Source of the DNA: Peribacillus saganii
GTDB taxonomy: Bacteria; Bacillota; Bacilli; Bacillales; DSM-1321
Direction of reading: 5' to 3'
Length of the DNA: 64,000 nucleotides
Assembly (NCBI RefSeq): GCF_003429095.1
Contig: NZ_QVTE01000035.1
Location: 1 to 64,000 of the forward strand
The number at the start of each line of letters is the position of its first letter. The first letter of the stretch is position 1. Below, one piece after another: positions 7,822 to 15,969 of the stretch. The notes beneath the pieces are model-generated. The model saw only the letters and a list, made by a program, of their open reading frames with translations. It made no database searches and was not told the DNA's origin. The position numbers and the translations under genes were made by a program.

Positions 7822-8631
7822 ATGATGCTTGTGACTGAATTAATAAAAAGGGTGCAGGAGGACGATGTGATGGGCATGGCAGCACAGCTGGCCTATTTCT
7901 TCCTGTTATCATTGTTTCCTTTGCTGCTGTTTTTAGTGACATTATTGCCATATCTGCCTATTTCTTCTGAAGATATTTTGGGAGTAATCAGGGAGTACGC
8001 CCCAGAGGAATCCATGAAGCTGATTGAACATAACCTTGGGGAAATCATGAATCAAAATGGCAGGTTGCTATCGATAGGTGCCATCGCTACCATCTGGTCT
8101 GCCTCAAATGGGCTTGCATCAATTGTTAAGGCTTTTAATAAGGCATATAACGTTAAGGAAAGCAGACACTTTCTTATGGCCAGGGCGATGTCAATTTTGC
8201 TGACCTTCGCGATGATCTTTGTATTTGTAGTTGCTTTGATATTACCCGTGTTCGGCCGGCAAATCGGCATTTTCTTTACTTCAGCCTATGGATTTACAGA
8301 TGAATTCCTTTACATTTGGAATGCTATGCGATGGCTTATTTCGTTTCTGCTTCTGTTTATGGTTTTTACAGTGCTGTATTGGATTGCGCCAAATGTAAAG
8401 CAAAAGTGTCTTCATGTTATTCCGGGGGCAGCTTTTGCATCAGTTGGCTGGAACGTTGTGTCATTGGCTTTTGCGTATTATGTAGAAAGCTATGGGAACT
8501 ATTCTGCTACTTATGGCAGCATCGGAGGGGTTATTGTCCTAATGATCTGGTTTTATCTGCTTGGGATTATTATCATCTTCGGCGGGGAAATCAACGCGAT
8601 GTCGAGTGAGCGAAGGAACCCAAATTGTTAA
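7822..8631 (+). CDS. yfkH: YihY/virulence factor BrkB family protein YfkH
   Basis: A 269-aa integral membrane protein with about six hydrophobic segments and the family blocks MAAQLAYFFLLSLFPLLLF near the N-terminus and TYGSIGGVIVLMIWFYL near the C-terminus. Members of this family were once mis-named ribonuclease BN. Their molecular role is unknown. AAGAGGTAAT precedes ATG 7822 (a second ATG follows directly). It forms an operon with yfkI and ends at a strong terminator. Confidence 0.88.
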   Translation: MMLVTELIKRVQEDDVMGMAAQLAYFFLLSLFPLLLFLVTLLPYLPISSEDILGVIREYAPEESMKLIEHNLGEIMNQNGRLLSIGAIATIWSASNGLASIVKAFNKAYNVKESRHFLMARAMSILLTFAMIFVFVVALILPVFGRQIGIFFTSAYGFTDEFLYIWNAMRWLISFLLLFMVFTVLYWIAPNVKQKCLHVIPGAAFASVGWNVVSLAFAYYVESYGNYSATYGSIGGVIVLMIWFYLLGIIIIFGGEINAMSSERRNPNC

Positions 8632-8637
8632 TTTTTA

Positions 8638-8689
8638 TAAAAAAGAGGGTGCCTCAAAAGCTAAAGCTTTTGGCAACCCTCTTTTTTCA
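8638..8689 (+). terminator. Terminator of yfkI-yfkH
   Basis: AAAAAGAGGGTGCC and GGCAACCCTCTTTTTT pair, with an inner AAAGCTAAAGCTTT hairpin, then a T-run. It may also serve the facing P-type ATPase gene. Confidence 0.85.
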
Positions 8690-8796
8690 CAATTGGCAGA
8701 TGAATAATATTTTCATTACGGCTAATTTAACTTGAGTAATATTTCTTTCGGGTGAATCAAAAGGAATGTATGTTTTTTTATCAACCTCTAGAGTGG

Positions 8797-10725
8797 TTAA
8801 CTTTTTAGAAGGCGCAGGCTGTTTAAAATAACTAAAATGGTGCTTCCTTCATGGCCGATTACACCATAAGGAAGATCTAAAAATCGTAAAAAATTTGACG
8901 CAATCAAGAGCATGATTACACATATGGAGAAAATAACATTTTGCTTAATAATTGTATTCATTTTTTTTGACAGTTTAATGGCCTCTGCTATTTTTGGCAA
9001 ATCATTTTTCATTAAGACAACGTCTGCAGTTTCGAGAGCGACATCGCTTCCCTCTCCCATTGCAATTCCCACTGAGGCAGTGGCGAGCGCTGGGGCGTCG
9101 TTAATACCGTCTCCCACCATAGCAGTTGTGCCAAATTGTTCGTTTAGTTTCTTTATCTCAGCAACTTTTGTTTCTGGAAGGCACTCTGCGATATAAGAGT
9201 CAATATGGCTTTCAGCTGCGATTACACTTGCCGTTTTCTCACTGTCTCCAGTCAGCATGACAGTGTGCACGCCTTCCCTTTTTAACGCTTCAATAGCTGA
9301 GATCGTTTCATCCCGAACTACATCTTTTAAGGCAATTATACCAGCAATGCCTTGTTCGTCCTTGGCATAGATAATTGTATTTCCCTCCGCGGCTAAGGAT
9401 GCAGCAATTCCGCCTTTAAATCCGGCTGCTTCTTCCTCACCGATAAAACCAGCCTTTCCAACCTTCCATTTTTCGCCTTTGATTAAGGCTTGAACTCCCC
9501 AACCTGGAATATCCTCCATGCTTTCCGGCTTAATAAGCGCTACAGAACCATGGGATTTAGCATAACGGACAATTGACTGCGCTAAAGGGTGGTTTGAATG
9601 GTTTTCTATTGAAGCAACGTGAAAAAGGAAATCTTCTTCGCTTATTCCTTCTCGCACCGTAATATTCGTAACTTCAGGTTTTCCTTTTGTCAGGGTGCCA
9701 GTTTTATCCAGTGCAATTGCCTTTAAATGGCCAAGATTTTCAAGATGGACTCCACCTTTAAACAATATCCCGTTGCGGGCACCGTTTGAGATCGCAGAGA
9801 GCGTGGCGGGCATAATGGATGCTACAAGTGCGCATGGGGAAGCTACAACAAGCAAAATCATGGCCCGATAAAAGGTTTCTGTCCAGCTCCATCCGAGAAG
9901 GAAATGGGGAAGGAACATCATTAGGAACACTACTGAAAGTACAACTTTGACATATGTTCCTTCAAAACGCTCGATAAACTGCTGTGAAGGAGATTTCTCG
10001 CTTTGAGCCGATTGAACAAGTGCAATAATCTTTTGGAAGAGAGTTTCGCTGCTTGGCTTTGTGATTTCTACTGTGATGCTGCCCCGTAAATTTACTGTAC
10101 CAGCAAATACTTCATCTTGTTCCTTTTTACTTACCGGTATCGATTCACCGGTTATAGCTGCTTCATCAAGATTTGTCTGCCCTTCCTTAATCCTGCCGTC
10201 AGAAGGGACTCGTTCTCCCGGTTTTACCAAGATTATATTTCCAATCTGCAGGCTCGAAACAGCGACTCTTTCTTCTGTACCCTCCATATTAATTCGTAAA
10301 GCTTCTTCCGGCTGAAGTTCCATCAGAGCTGAAATTTCCTTATGGCTTTTATTCATAGTATAGGTTTCTAACGCACCGCTTACAGCAAAAATGAATATTA
10401 AAATGGCGCCTTCAGTCCAATATCCTATAATAGCTGACCCGATTGCTGCCAATACCATCAGCATTTCTACATTTAACTCTTTATTTTCTATCGTTTCTTC
10501 GATTCCCTCTTTCGCTTTTGCATATCCCCCAATGATAAAGGCTAGCAGATACCCTGCAATGGACAAAGAATCATAGCCGGTCTTTGATAGTAACCAGCCT
10601 GCGAGAATCAGTAGTCCGCTAAACAAGGCTGCAATCAATTCAATATGGGGAAGGATCCTTGTAACCAATGATTCATTGTTTACGGAAGGATTAGTATTAC
10701 TAAAAGCCTTTGCATCTGCGTTCAT
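8797..10725 (-). CDS. P1B-4-type heavy-metal transporting ATPase
   Basis: A 642-aa metal-exporting P-type ATPase. The actuator TGES is at 192-195, the metal-site motif SPC at 296-298, the phosphorylation site DKTGT at Asp340, and a hinge VGDGINDAP near 537. The last helix carries HEGST. SPC together with HEGST is the hallmark of the P1B-4 group (Fe2+, Co2+, Zn2+); B. subtilis PfeT (ZosA/YkvW) is a member that exports Fe2+. There is no N-terminal CxxC metal-binding domain. AAGGAGGGG precedes the ATG. The metal cannot be decided from sequence alone. It is an insertion relative to the B. subtilis yfkH-yfkF order. Confidence 0.9.
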   Translation of the reverse strand: MNADAKAFSNTNPSVNNESLVTRILPHIELIAALFSGLLILAGWLLSKTGYDSLSIAGYLLAFIIGGYAKAKEGIEETIENKELNVEMLMVLAAIGSAIIGYWTEGAILIFIFAVSGALETYTMNKSHKEISALMELQPEEALRINMEGTEERVAVSSLQIGNIILVKPGERVPSDGRIKEGQTNLDEAAITGESIPVSKKEQDEVFAGTVNLRGSITVEITKPSSETLFQKIIALVQSAQSEKSPSQQFIERFEGTYVKVVLSVVFLMMFLPHFLLGWSWTETFYRAMILLVVASPCALVASIMPATLSAISNGARNGILFKGGVHLENLGHLKAIALDKTGTLTKGKPEVTNITVREGISEEDFLFHVASIENHSNHPLAQSIVRYAKSHGSVALIKPESMEDIPGWGVQALIKGEKWKVGKAGFIGEEEAAGFKGGIAASLAAEGNTIIYAKDEQGIAGIIALKDVVRDETISAIEALKREGVHTVMLTGDSEKTASVIAAESHIDSYIAECLPETKVAEIKKLNEQFGTTAMVGDGINDAPALATASVGIAMGEGSDVALETADVVLMKNDLPKIAEAIKLSKKMNTIIKQNVIFSICVIMLLIASNFLRFLDLPYGVIGHEGSTILVILNSLRLLKS

Positions 10726-10837
10726 TTTTTGCCCCTCCTTAATTCTTTAATACCCTAAAGCTAACTTGCTAATCGGTTAAGCAGACTTCTGAATTTAGAT
10801 GTCTTATTGAGAAAGATATTCAACATCATTACCCTTA

Positions 10838-10875
10838 TAAAAGACGAAAGCTGCCATCGCATAAACGATGACAGC
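10838..10875 (-). terminator. Probable terminator of yfkF
   Basis: On the minus strand GCTGTCATCG pairs with CGATGGCAGC (one mismatch) around a 6-nt loop, followed by TTTCGTCTTTT. It lies between yfkF and the ATPase gene. Confidence 0.55.
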
Positions 10876-10932
10876 ATATTCCAAGTTTCTACAACCTGAT
10901 TAGTGCTAATTTTATTTTCTTTAGGTACATCC

Positions 10933-10951
10933 TATCATATAACATATGATA
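10933..10951. promoter_or_regulatory. Palindrome TATCATAT-AAC-ATATGATA
   Basis: A perfect 8-bp inverted repeat with a 3-nt centre, downstream of yfkF and about 210 nt upstream of the metal ATPase. Size and AT-rich arms resemble ArsR/SmtB-type operators, but no matching regulator gene is nearby and the hairpin terminator lies between it and the ATPase. Confidence 0.35.
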
Positions 10952-10980
10952 AAGGAAGTAATTTGCTCTTTAAATCTCTG

Positions 10981-12147
10981 TTATGCTTGCAAAGCTGGTT
11001 TCTTTTCTTTAAAGGCCGCCAGGGCCAGGAATACAGTCAGCATCATTATACTGATTACGTAGAAAAAGCTTGCACCAGATAAAAGTTCAATGGCCAGTCC
11101 TCCGATAAAAGGGCCTGAGATGCTGCCAAAGCTAAAGAAGATTCCACAGGCAAGGTTTCCAGTTGGAAGAAGGCTGTTCGGTACCAAGTCCGCCATGTAG
11201 CTGATGCCCAGTGAAAAAGTTGATCCAACCATCATCCCTGCAAGAATGAAACAAATAAAAAGTCCAATCGTGGATTCCTGAAAAACTCCTGCGGCAGTGA
11301 ATAAAACAAAACCTGACAGCATGATAATAAGCAGGATATTCCTCCTGCCGAACTTATCGCTGAGAACACCTAGCGGAAGCTGTGAAAAAATACCGCCTCC
11401 AGCAAATGCCGGCAAAAGAATGGAAACTGTATTGACATCAATACCTGAACGCAATGCGTAGACCGGAAAGTTCCCATTTAGGGATGCTTCTAGAAATCCA
11501 TAGCAGAAAGGCGGGAGGAAGGCGACCCAGGCAAATTTAAAAACCTTCGAAAACCTTTGGAAAGTACCTTTAAAGGAAGCTGTTTCAAGGTCCGGGACAG
11601 GAAGCTCATTCTTTATCAGAAACATAGCAAGCCAAACCGTGAGGGATATAATGGATGAGATAATGAATGGCAATGATTCATTCGTTTCCGAAAACCGTGT
11701 CATTAAAGGTCCGAATGCAAATCCAAGGCCAAAGAAAAGACCGTAGATTGATATGTTTCGCCCGCGCTTATGCTGCGGTGATGACGCTGTTATCCAAGTC
11801 TGAGTTGCAAAATGAAGCATATGGTCGCCAATCCCGATGACCAGCCTTAGAACAAACCAAAACCAATACGACTTCCAAGCCGGAAATAACGCGAGGGAAA
11901 TGATGACTGCCAAGCCGCCGGCCAGAATTAGCGGTTTATAGCCAAAGCGCCGTAACGGACCCTCCATAAACGGGGAAGCGAAAAGTATACCTATATATAG
12001 AGCGGTGGCATGAAGGCCGTTCAAAGAAGAACTTAAACCGTCATTTTCAAATATAATAGCAATTGTGGGCAGCAGCATGCCCTGGGAAAAACCTGAAATC
12101 CCGACAATGGTAACTAAAATCCAAAAACGTAAAATAGAATAATTCAT
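10981..12147 (-). CDS. yfkF: MFS transporter YfkF
   Basis: A 388-aa 12-helix major facilitator protein with motif-A-like loops (RRFGYKPL and DKFGRRNI at the two halves). It sits divergently beside chaA exactly as yfkF does in B. subtilis. Substrate is unknown; predicted efflux. The ATG at 12147 has AGGAGAAA upstream. A structured 250-nt interval separates it from chaA. Confidence 0.82.
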   Translation of the reverse strand: MNYSILRFWILVTIVGISGFSQGMLLPTIAIIFENDGLSSSLNGLHATALYIGILFASPFMEGPLRRFGYKPLILAGGLAVIISLALFPAWKSYWFWFVLRLVIGIGDHMLHFATQTWITASSPQHKRGRNISIYGLFFGLGFAFGPLMTRFSETNESLPFIISSIISLTVWLAMFLIKNELPVPDLETASFKGTFQRFSKVFKFAWVAFLPPFCYGFLEASLNGNFPVYALRSGIDVNTVSILLPAFAGGGIFSQLPLGVLSDKFGRRNILLIIMLSGFVLFTAAGVFQESTIGLFICFILAGMMVGSTFSLGISYMADLVPNSLLPTGNLACGIFFSFGSISGPFIGGLAIELLSGASFFYVISIMMLTVFLALAAFKEKKPALQA

Positions 12148-12519
12148 AGTAGTTTCTCCTGTTTTTCTATTGCGGACGGGAAGGGAGGAATATTTGAATT
12201 AAAATACAATTTCCATTCTTCCTGTTCTGAAGAGGCCCGAACAAAGACAAGGTTACATGGAAGCAATACAACCTGAGTGCATTAAATGCAGAAGCTTTTT
12301 GTTGAAACAGTTACCACCATGAAACATTCCTTGTCCGGGCCGTCTGTTGAGCCCTCTTCAACATATGGAGGGTGGAGAAGGATCAGCCACCAACCGGGCC
12401 AGTATTCTAGTTGATGATACCTTTAATCGCGAGGATTAGGCAATAGACAAATGAGGTATAGGTCATCATATCCTCAAAAAAGGTAACAATAAGTGAAAAG
12501 AGAACAGAGAGGGATGTTT
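12148..12519. other. Structured yfkF-chaA intergenic region
   Basis: A 370-nt stretch without a gene. On the plus strand GGCCCG (12234-12239) and GACAAGG (12246-12252) can pair with the contiguous CCTTGTC-CGGGCC (12329-12341), enclosing small hairpins such as TGCAT-TAA-ATGCA. A second CGGGCC (12395-12400) offers an alternative partner, and GTTGA..TCAAC (12345-12361) forms another hairpin. It resembles a folded mRNA leader for chaA, but I do not recognise a known riboswitch class. Confidence 0.45.
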
Positions 12520-13578
12520 ATGGTAAATAAGCTTTTTTTAATTTTGGTATTGGCAGGTGTGCCATTATCGGTGGCAGGCTCCTTAATGCACTGGCCCAGC
12601 GTACTCATGTTTATTATATACTGCCTGACAATTGTGGCACTTGCCAGTTTTATGGGCCGTGCCACTGAAAGCCTCGCGGTTGTATTAGGGCCAAGGATAG
12701 GCGGGCTATTGAACGCAACATTTGGAAATGCCGTTGAGCTAATCATTTCAATCTTTGCCATAAAAGCGGGGCTTATTGAAGTGGTGCTAGCCTCATTAAC
12801 AGGATCTGTTATTGGTAACCTGCTGCTTGTAGGCGGTCTTTCCTTTTTTATGGGAGGATTAAAATTCAAGAGGCAAAAGTTTAATGTATATGATGCGAGG
12901 CACAATGCGGGTCTGCTCATGTTTGGAGTTGTAGTAGCCTTCGTTATACCTGAAGTATTTGCACAGACAATGAGTGAATCGGAAACTATTTCATTAAGTG
13001 TTGGTATTTCCATTATTCTAATAGCGTTATATCTGGCCGCATTGTTTTTCAAGCTGGTTTCCCACCGCGGTGTGTATCAATCTAATGAAGGTGGCGCTGA
13101 AGGCCGTCATGAAGAGCCCGAATGGAACAAGAAGATTGCCCTTACTATTCTGGCAGCCGCGACGGTAGCTGTTGCTTATGTATCTGAGAATTTAGTTCAT
13201 ACCTTTCATGAAGTTGGTGAAACGTTTGGGTGGACTGAACTATTCATAGGGGTAATTGTAGTCGCCATTGTAGGTAATGCAGCAGAGCATGCCTCAGCGA
13301 TAATTATGGCTGTTAAGAATAAAATGGATATTGCAGTTGAAATTGCAATTGGCTCAACGCTCCAGATTGCAATGTTTGTTGCTCCGGTACTAGTTTTGGT
13401 TTCTCTGCTCTTCCCAACGGCCATGCCTCTCGTCTTCACACTACCAGAACTGATTGCAATGGTTTCGTCGGTATTATTGATCATCGTTATTTCAAATGAT
13501 GGAGAAACGAACTGGTTTGAAGGGTTAACTCTCCTAGCCGCATACTTTATTATGGGAATAGGCTTTTATTTAATCTGA
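12520..13578 (+). CDS. chaA: Ca2+/H+ antiporter ChaA (YfkE)
   Basis: A 352-aa cation/proton exchanger of the CaCA superfamily that exports Ca2+ in exchange for H+. Two alpha-repeats are visible: GNAVELIISIFA in the first half and GNAAEHASAIIMA in the second, each carrying the ion-binding Glu. About 11 hydrophobic segments surround an acidic cytoplasmic loop (about 180-195). ATG 12520 was chosen because AGAGAGGG lies 6 nt upstream and the product then aligns from its first residues with B. subtilis YfkE; a GTG at 12493 is an upstream alternative. Confidence 0.93.
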   Translation: MVNKLFLILVLAGVPLSVAGSLMHWPSVLMFIIYCLTIVALASFMGRATESLAVVLGPRIGGLLNATFGNAVELIISIFAIKAGLIEVVLASLTGSVIGNLLLVGGLSFFMGGLKFKRQKFNVYDARHNAGLLMFGVVVAFVIPEVFAQTMSESETISLSVGISIILIALYLAALFFKLVSHRGVYQSNEGGAEGRHEEPEWNKKIALTILAAATVAVAYVSENLVHTFHEVGETFGWTELFIGVIVVAIVGNAAEHASAIIMAVKNKMDIAVEIAIGSTLQIAMFVAPVLVLVSLLFPTAMPLVFTLPELIAMVSSVLLIIVISNDGETNWFEGLTLLAAYFIMGIGFYLI

Positions 13579-13607
13579 TAAAATTAGGTGTATTAAATTG
13601 AACCACT

Positions 13608-13650
13608 AAAAAATGACTCTGCATAATTGTTTGCAGAGTCATTTTATTTT
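13608..13650 (+). terminator. Terminator of chaA
   Basis: AAAATGACTCTGC and GCAGAGTCATTTT form a 13-bp stem with an 8-9 nt loop and T-rich tail. Confidence 0.85.
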
Positions 13651-13662
13651 ACTAAATGAAAA

Positions 13663-13830
13663 TTATATAACATACGTGAGTCCAAAATTATTATAATTCT
13701 TATAGGAATTAAAATTATTCTGAATTGTCACCTTCCTTTCCAAATGTATATAGGGCGAAACCTTAAGTATATTCGGACCAATGCTCTCATCTTTTTGGAA
13801 GTTCAACCGATATACATTCCTCCCGATCAT
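13663..13830 (-). CDS. Possible small ORF, 55 aa
   Basis: A minus-strand frame of 55 codons (start MIGRNVYRLNF, end NNFGLTYVI) fills the gap after the chaA terminator. A strong AAAGGAGG lies upstream, but 24 nt from the ATG, which is too far. The opposite strand has a 41-codon frame over the same bases, and the segment can also fold (GGCGAAA 13754-13760 with TTTCGCC 13850-13856). Coding status is therefore unclear. Confidence 0.22.
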   Translation of the reverse strand: MIGRNVYRLNFQKDESIGPNILKVSPYIHLERKVTIQNNFNSYKNYNNFGLTYVI

Positions 13831-13973
13831 GCAGTAATGGTGGAGATGATTTCGCCTCCTTTTTGTTAATGTACCTTCAGTATAAAGGAAAAGGGTAAAA
13901 AAGTAAATATTCAGAACATTACAATAATGTTACATTTTTATTGTGAATTTGATTAGAAATCGAGGAAATTACA

Positions 13974-14579
13974 ATGAAGACTATTAGGATTAGCTTTTTT
14001 TTAATCGGCATTTTCATATTGACACTGGGAGTGAGTTTGACAATTAAGGCCGGTATTGGAACGGGTGCCTGGGATGCGCTACATGTAGGGCTAACTAAGC
14101 TATTTGGGATGACCATTGGCACGTGGATCATGGTAACAGGGACTATGTTAATGTTCATTAATGCTTATTTGTTAAAAAAGACACCCGAATTTTTAGCACT
14201 CGGAACTATTGTAGTTGTAGGATTAAGCATTGATTTCTGGCTCCTTATTGTTCTTTCACATTGGGAACCCGCGGGAAATGTTTTTAGGCTAGCTACTTTG
14301 GCAATGGGGATTATTATTCTTTCATTCGGGATTTGTGTTTATCTTCAGCCGCAATTTGCCGCAAATCCAATCGACAAATTAATGATCGCGATCCATAAAA
14401 GGTTCAATATAAGCTTGATGCTTGCCAAAACAGCAGGTGAATTAACTGCACTTATATTTGCTTTCATGGTCAAAGGGCCGATTGGTATTGGTACTCTTAT
14501 CATAACATTTTCAATCGGACCGATAGTACAGTGGTTTTTTCCCGGAATTGAAGCATTTTATAAGAAATTGATTAAATAA
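13974..14579 (+). CDS. YczE/YitT-like integral membrane protein
   Basis: A 201-aa membrane protein with about five hydrophobic segments. The blocks GVSLTIKAGIGTGAWDAL and GIGTLIITFSIGPIVQWFFP are typical of the YczE/YyaS family, whose founding member was linked to surfactin production; the biochemical role is unknown. GAGGAAATT precedes the ATG. It lies between chaA and yfkD, where B. subtilis carries yfkC; the sequence does not look like a mechanosensitive channel, so it appears to be a replacement. Confidence 0.72.
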   Translation: MKTIRISFFLIGIFILTLGVSLTIKAGIGTGAWDALHVGLTKLFGMTIGTWIMVTGTMLMFINAYLLKKTPEFLALGTIVVVGLSIDFWLLIVLSHWEPAGNVFRLATLAMGIIILSFGICVYLQPQFAANPIDKLMIAIHKRFNISLMLAKTAGELTALIFAFMVKGPIGIGTLIITFSIGPIVQWFFPGIEAFYKKLIK

Positions 14580-14703
14580 AACAGCCTATCGGCGGGGCTT
14601 CTGTTGAAATGCATAGTTTGGGTTCCTTCCGTAAAAGCTAGGAAAGACAATTGGTTTTGGTTGTGATACGCAGATTCTACATCAAATAAAGGAGTGCCGC
14701 ATC

Positions 14704-15522
14704 ATGAGAAAGAAACTATTGCTGTTAGCAATAACCGGACTGATGTTTGTTTTTCCATCTAACAATATCAATTCTCAGGCAGTTAAAGCTTCAGGAAATA
14801 AGGGGGCATTTGCCGCTTCACTTCCGCCGTCGGTTTCGAACATTGCAAAGGAAAATACGTATCCAAATGCAATGCAGGATATGCCGTATCTGCAGCCAGG
14901 CGAACTGGCCCAGCAGCTAATTGATTCATCAAATGTGAAAATCGACAACCCAAAGCTCATCCATATCCTCAATGAATCAGCCATTTCAAGCTCACCCTTT
15001 TCTTTTGGCTATCGAGCTACGATTTACCTGGGGCACTGGGCACTAAGCTATGAGTCAACTGAAACAACATCTAATTGGGAATACCAGCGGGTCAACACGA
15101 ATTACTTTGATAACAGGGGAGGAAATTCTCCAGTAAAAATCAAATTTGTTCAGGAAGCGCAGAAAACTGTCCGGGGGGGTCTGACTGCTAAAATACCTGC
15201 TACTGACGATGTGCAAAAAATGATGATAGCCAAGGCTGCAGAAAAGTCGAGATTGCCTTTATCATTTGAGACACATATCGGTGCAGGCACAAAGAAGGAC
15301 CAAATATATAATATTCCCCCAAACAGGCTGGGCTACTTGTATGCCCACGCACCTGCAGTCAACGAAAAAGGGAAGGTTACGTACGGGGAAGTTTACTTAA
15401 AGCTTAAGGGAAAAAAACGTTCCATAATGGTCAAGAATGTAACTTCCCAGGGCATTGGGGCGTGGATTCCAATTCAAGACCATCTATCGTTTAGTTTTAT
15501 GGTTGCCGGACAGCCTAAATAA
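14704..15522 (+). CDS. yfkD: YfkD family secreted protein
   Basis: A 272-aa exported protein. The N-terminus MRKKLLLLAITGLMFVFPS is a signal peptide with a likely cleavage site around residues 25-32. The remainder matches the YfkD family, which is confined to Bacillaceae and has no assigned activity; conserved-looking parts are YRATIYLGHWALSYES and NIPPNRLGYLYAHAPA. AAAGGAGTG precedes ATG 14704. It is a single gene with its own terminator. Confidence 0.85.
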   Translation: MRKKLLLLAITGLMFVFPSNNINSQAVKASGNKGAFAASLPPSVSNIAKENTYPNAMQDMPYLQPGELAQQLIDSSNVKIDNPKLIHILNESAISSSPFSFGYRATIYLGHWALSYESTETTSNWEYQRVNTNYFDNRGGNSPVKIKFVQEAQKTVRGGLTAKIPATDDVQKMMIAKAAEKSRLPLSFETHIGAGTKKDQIYNIPPNRLGYLYAHAPAVNEKGKVTYGEVYLKLKGKKRSIMVKNVTSQGIGAWIPIQDHLSFSFMVAGQPK

Positions 15523-15579
15523 GAATCACTGTATCACCTTGACAAAGAAGTCCACGAGTAAGTAAACCCAGCAACCCAA

Positions 15580-15625
15580 TATAACCCGTAATCACAATTC
15601 GTAGTGGTACGGGTTATTTATTGCT
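15580..15625 (+). terminator. Terminator of yfkD
   Basis: ATAACCCGTA and TACGGGTTAT pair around a 17-nt loop, followed by a T-rich tail. Confidence 0.7.
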
Positions 15626-15668
15626 TTAGGCAATTAGTTGTGGGGTACCAAATATATTGGTTCCATTC

Positions 15669-15850
15669 CCAGCTCAGCGACCAGCCGCTTTTTTTGGAAG
15701 AAAAATAAAGCCCCGACAAAAAAGGAATTTATACGGCCGCAAAACATAGCATGAAACTAAGCGACAGCTTTGTGAGGATGGCGTATTTTGCTGTCCTCCC
15801 CCTTTAAGGATGTGCTGTCGTGCTAACCAAGCGCCCGCGCTTTTGTGTTT
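15669..15850. repeat. Interspersed repeat family I, copy A
   Basis: Shares with the other copies the blocks GAAAAATAAAGCCCC, AAGCGACAGCTTTGTGAGGATG and the end block AGCGCCCGCGCTTTTGTG. The GCGACAGC core can fold as a small hairpin. It lies in the gene-free interval between yfkD and yfkAB, and no open reading frame uses it. Confidence 0.65.
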
Positions 15851-15900
15851 AGCAGGTATCCTGTTGCTTAAATGTTCTCGCTTTATCTTCGGTTTTTATA

Positions 15901-15927
15901 TGAAAAAAAAGAGAGTGATTACTCCCT
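15901..15927 (-). terminator. Terminator of yfkAB
   Basis: On the minus strand GGGAGT-AATC-ACTCTC is followed by eight T. Confidence 0.65.
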
Positions 15928-15969
15928 ATTAATGGTAAAGCTTTGCTATTAATCATTATGGCTAATACT

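Noticed and set aside
12361..12400. T-box leader because of GGAGGGTGG
   Set aside because: The T-box core (AGGGTGGNACCGCG) is not completed, there is no specifier stem-loop, and the downstream gene is an ion antiporter.
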